This document shows, one piece after another, positions 62,901-64,000 of a DNA stretch of 64,000 nt (position 1 is its first letter; each line of letters starts with the position of its first letter). This stretch comes from Marinisporobacter balticus (lineage in GTDB: Bacteria; Bacillota; Clostridia; Peptostreptococcales; Thermotaleaceae). The stretch is taken from the NCBI RefSeq assembly GCF_004345705.1, contig NZ_SLWV01000010.1:44579-108578 (forward strand). Reading direction: 5' to 3'. The notes under the pieces were generated by a model. The model was not told the DNA's origin. It did no database searches and was given only the letters and a program-made list of their open reading frames with translations. The position numbers and the translations under genes are program-made.

Positions 62901-64000
62901 CATAACTATTGATTATTGTTCCTGTATTAGGGCCTACTAATCCTCCTATTCTTGCGTTATTTCCTCCTGTCAGATTCCCTATTGCATAGCTGTTGATTAT
63001 TGTTCCCGTATTATATCCTGCGATTCCTCCTATAGCTGAACTACTATAGGAAGAATGTATACTTACACTCACGCCAGTATTTTTTATGTTTCCAATCGTA
63101 TACCCAAATAATCCTGCATACTTGTAAGTATTATCTAGACTATTTGTTGTTCCTATAAAAACATGACTTATCTTATGTCCTTTTCCATCAAATTTTCCTT
63201 CAAACATATTAGAATTATCACCTATAGGCGTCCATTGATGTGCTGCTAAGTCTATATCCTGTGTTAATTGATAGTATGCTTTATTATAATCTGCATTTCC
63301 TGCATTGACTTCTTGTGCCATAAAGGCTAATTCTTCCCCACTGCTTATTCGATAAGGCTCTGCCTCTGTTCCAAAACCCGTAAGGCTTGATACCCCACCT
63401 ACATGATCCTTCCAATAGCTCATTGGTTTGATATCACCGGCTGCTAGTTGTTTTTGATAAAATCCTGCTACTTTTCCATTGGCATCTACGTCATATATCT
63501 GTAAATATTTATTTTCTTCTACCCCTGTTGTTATATTGGATTCAGATGTATAGGGATCTACCCGATTATCCCCGCTTGTTGGTGCAGCATCTGATGTATT
63601 GGGTGTAGTGACTTCACTATCTGTGATATTCACTACAAATTTTGATGTTTCTGTTTCTGTGATATCTGCTTTGGTTGAGCCTGTAGCTGTTCCTTCTGAT
63701 ATCGTTACGGTTAAAGTTGGTGCAGGTGTTGGCATTGCTATACATGTTGGATAGTTGTCGGATACAAATATCCATTCGTTCCAATCATCATGGCCCGTTC
63801 TATTTGTATTTAGGGTATCAATAAATGCTTGTAATTGCATTTCTGTGGATGTTCTACCTGTTGTGGTTTGACTATTGTTATCTTGTCCAATACCTATTGA
63901 CATTTGTATAGAAGAACCAACCTTTTGTATCGCATTCGTATTATAATAACCATTGGCTATAGTTGAAGAATTTAGTCCTACTAATCCCCCTACTTTTGAA
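59911..64000 (-). CDS. S-layer-homology surface protein with GLUG, InlB-type and fibronectin III repeats; 5' end outside window
   Basis: At least 1362 residues; the frame stays open to the right edge, and an internal ATG at 63903 is not convincing because GLUG-like sequence (VGGLVGLNSSTIANGYYN) continues upstream of it. Order: GLUG repeats; a linker; more GLUG repeats (about 290-410 counted from 63903, GLVGPNTGTIINSYAIG); three InlB B-type repeats (FDSKGG...GYTFDDWYKEESYTN...LYAKW) alternating with two fibronectin III domains; a Ser/Gly linker; a Lys/Glu-rich domain; two to three SLH domains at the C-terminus (ITRADFAEYITKAIGVY, DGTFKPNAKISREEAMVM, FTYAEAATAIRNLL). SLH domains bind secondary cell-wall polymer, so the protein is displayed on the cell surface; adhesion is plausible, ligand unknown. 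Confidence 0.88.
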   Translation of the reverse strand, partial: SKVGGLVGLNSSTIANGYYNTNAIQKVGSSIQMSIGIGQDNNSQTTTGRTSTEMQLQAFIDTLNTNRTGHDDWNEWIFVSDNYPTCIAMPTPAPTLTVTISEGTATGSTKADITETETSKFVVNITDSEVTTPNTSDAAPTSGDNRVDPYTSESNITTGVEENKYLQIYDVDANGKVAGFYQKQLAAGDIKPMSYWKDHVGGVSSLTGFGTEAEPYRISSGEELAFMAQEVNAGNADYNKAYYQLTQDIDLAAHQWTPIGDNSNMFEGKFDGKGHKISHVFIGTTNSLDNTYKYAGLFGYTIGNIKNTGVSVSIHSSYSSSAIGGIAGYNTGTIINSYAIGNLTGGNNARIGGLVGPNTGTIINSYAIGDVTGGTTAKLGGLVSYNSISGTINNSYATGDVTGASGANVGGLVGVNENGGTVTGYYNVNTDQTVDGSLQIATGIGSGTGAAYGIQAAEMAGSPGEVEGPLVNRLNTGRGSNSDWYFWQQDSAVNSGYPTLIIPPTYTVAFDSKGGSAVSDITDVSEDATITEPTAPTKSGYTFDDWYKEESYTNKWNFGTDTVTSDIILYAKWTEIPLSAPSAPEISLGGSGDGYATIQWDEVSGATGYIVYKDSMVVADAVYTVSDYVYSYHATGLNNGTQYAFKVKANNAGGESGFSNEINVTPSAAPPAITYTVAFDSQGGSTVHSIRNVSEDATITEPTAPTKSGYTFDDWYKEESYTNKWNFGTDTVTSDIILYAKWTEIPLSAPSAPEISLGGSGDGYATIQWDEVSGATGYIVYKDSMVVADAVYTVSDYVYSYHATGLNNGTQYAFKVKANNADGESGFSNEINVTPSTITYTVEFDSQGGSTVPNIRNVSEGGTITAPTASTRSGYTFDGWYKEASYTNKWNFGTDTVTSDITLYAKWVKKSSGDSSSGGGSSPTSQNKETGIKVIVNGQEQTAGKEIVKEEKGKKEVALIVNAEVVNKKIEEVIKEQLNLTDENKKEINNVIEIPVAYENADKITTALTGDIIKNMDAHEFKLLVKVKGLSYSIPAKEIGIEKVASRLGVKNESLKQIKVEVRIEKATEAIVDEITKKAKQNNYGIVAPPVEFKVVAKTTSENGEENEVEISKFSQYVERLIEIPEDIDSSKITTGIVYNLDGTLSHVPTDVYHTEQVYFARINSLTNSNYSVIWNPITVESVENHWSKESVNDMASRLIIKNPENFMPDEDITRADFAEYITKAIGVYRTQIAKEDQFSDVKVTDEFADGITAAVEYGIIKGYPDGTFKPNAKISREEAMVMYAKAIDIVQLKSTDEDRIESYKDKEEVSKWAYEAVKETLSAGVFNGRTNKEIVPKGTFTYAEAATAIRNLLIKANLINE
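61493..62427 (-). repeat. near-identical internal tandem duplication in the surface-protein gene
   Basis: The 428-base segments 61493-61920 and 62000-62427 align at a constant offset of 507 bases with about seven differences by eye. Each encodes one fibronectin III domain plus most of one InlB-type repeat. A third InlB repeat (about 61270-61485) is more diverged. Confidence 0.9.

Noticed and set aside
63901..63903. Start codon of the surface protein at 63903
   Set aside because: The frame continues upstream to the window edge with GLUG-like sequence, so the true start and signal peptide lie beyond the window.
1..64000. CRISPR array, prophage or insertion sequence
   Set aside because: No regularly spaced direct repeats, integrase, transposase or phage structural genes were seen.

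Overview
The window reads as a chromosomal segment of a low-GC, anaerobic, endospore-forming Clostridia-type Firmicute. The grounds are strong AT bias with AGGAGG-type ribosome binding sites and frequent TTG/GTG starts, sigH, cwlD and a Spo0E-like gene, a PAS-containing [FeFe]-hydrogenase homologue, T-box leaders, and zinc-binding (C+) forms of S4, S14, L33 and L36. I cannot name the species. Almost every gene is on the minus strand, so the biological order runs from high to low coordinates.

In transcription order: the right end (59.9-64 kb) is a huge S-layer-homology surface protein cut by the window edge, beside a decayed Uma2-type gene. Then comes gltX - T-box(Cys) - cysE - cysS (59.2-55.4 kb). 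A roughly 4 kb block follows that is not part of the usual order: an OadB-motif small membrane protein, a lipoprotein, a YciI protein, a VanZ protein and glnS. The canonical order resumes with mrnC - small membrane protein - thyX - rlmB - rae1 - sigH - tRNA-Thr - tuf2 - rpmG - secE - nusG - rplK - rplA - (L10 leader) - rplJ - rplL - rpoB - rpoC - L7Ae-like - rpsL - rpsG - fusA - tuf1, then the S10/spc/alpha cluster from rpsJ to rplQ (secY, adk, map, a KOW protein, infA and rpmJ included). It continues with a T-box(Trp)-controlled trpP, ecfA1-ecfA2-ecfT-truA, and rplM-rpsI. Many of these units have near-consensus sigma-A promoters with 17-bp spacers that can be read directly.

The left end (0-7.5 kb) is accessory: an AI-2E-family transporter, a plus-strand Spo0E-like phosphatase gene, a MazG-like protein, a zinc-metalloprotease-like lipoprotein, cwlD, a dense cluster of DnaA-box sequences containing a candidate 25-residue membrane peptide gene, and an operon of a 2Fe-2S protein, a HydS-type sensory [FeFe]-hydrogenase homologue and a SpoIIE-family phosphatase (cut by the window edge).

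The items most worth a second look are the DnaA-box cluster downstream of cwlD, the HydS/phosphatase operon with altered H-cluster pocket residues, back-to-back promoters with overlapping -35 boxes between rpoB and rplL that predict a ~210-nt opposite-strand RNA, two tuf copies identical over ~1.2 kb, and the candidate microprotein genes.
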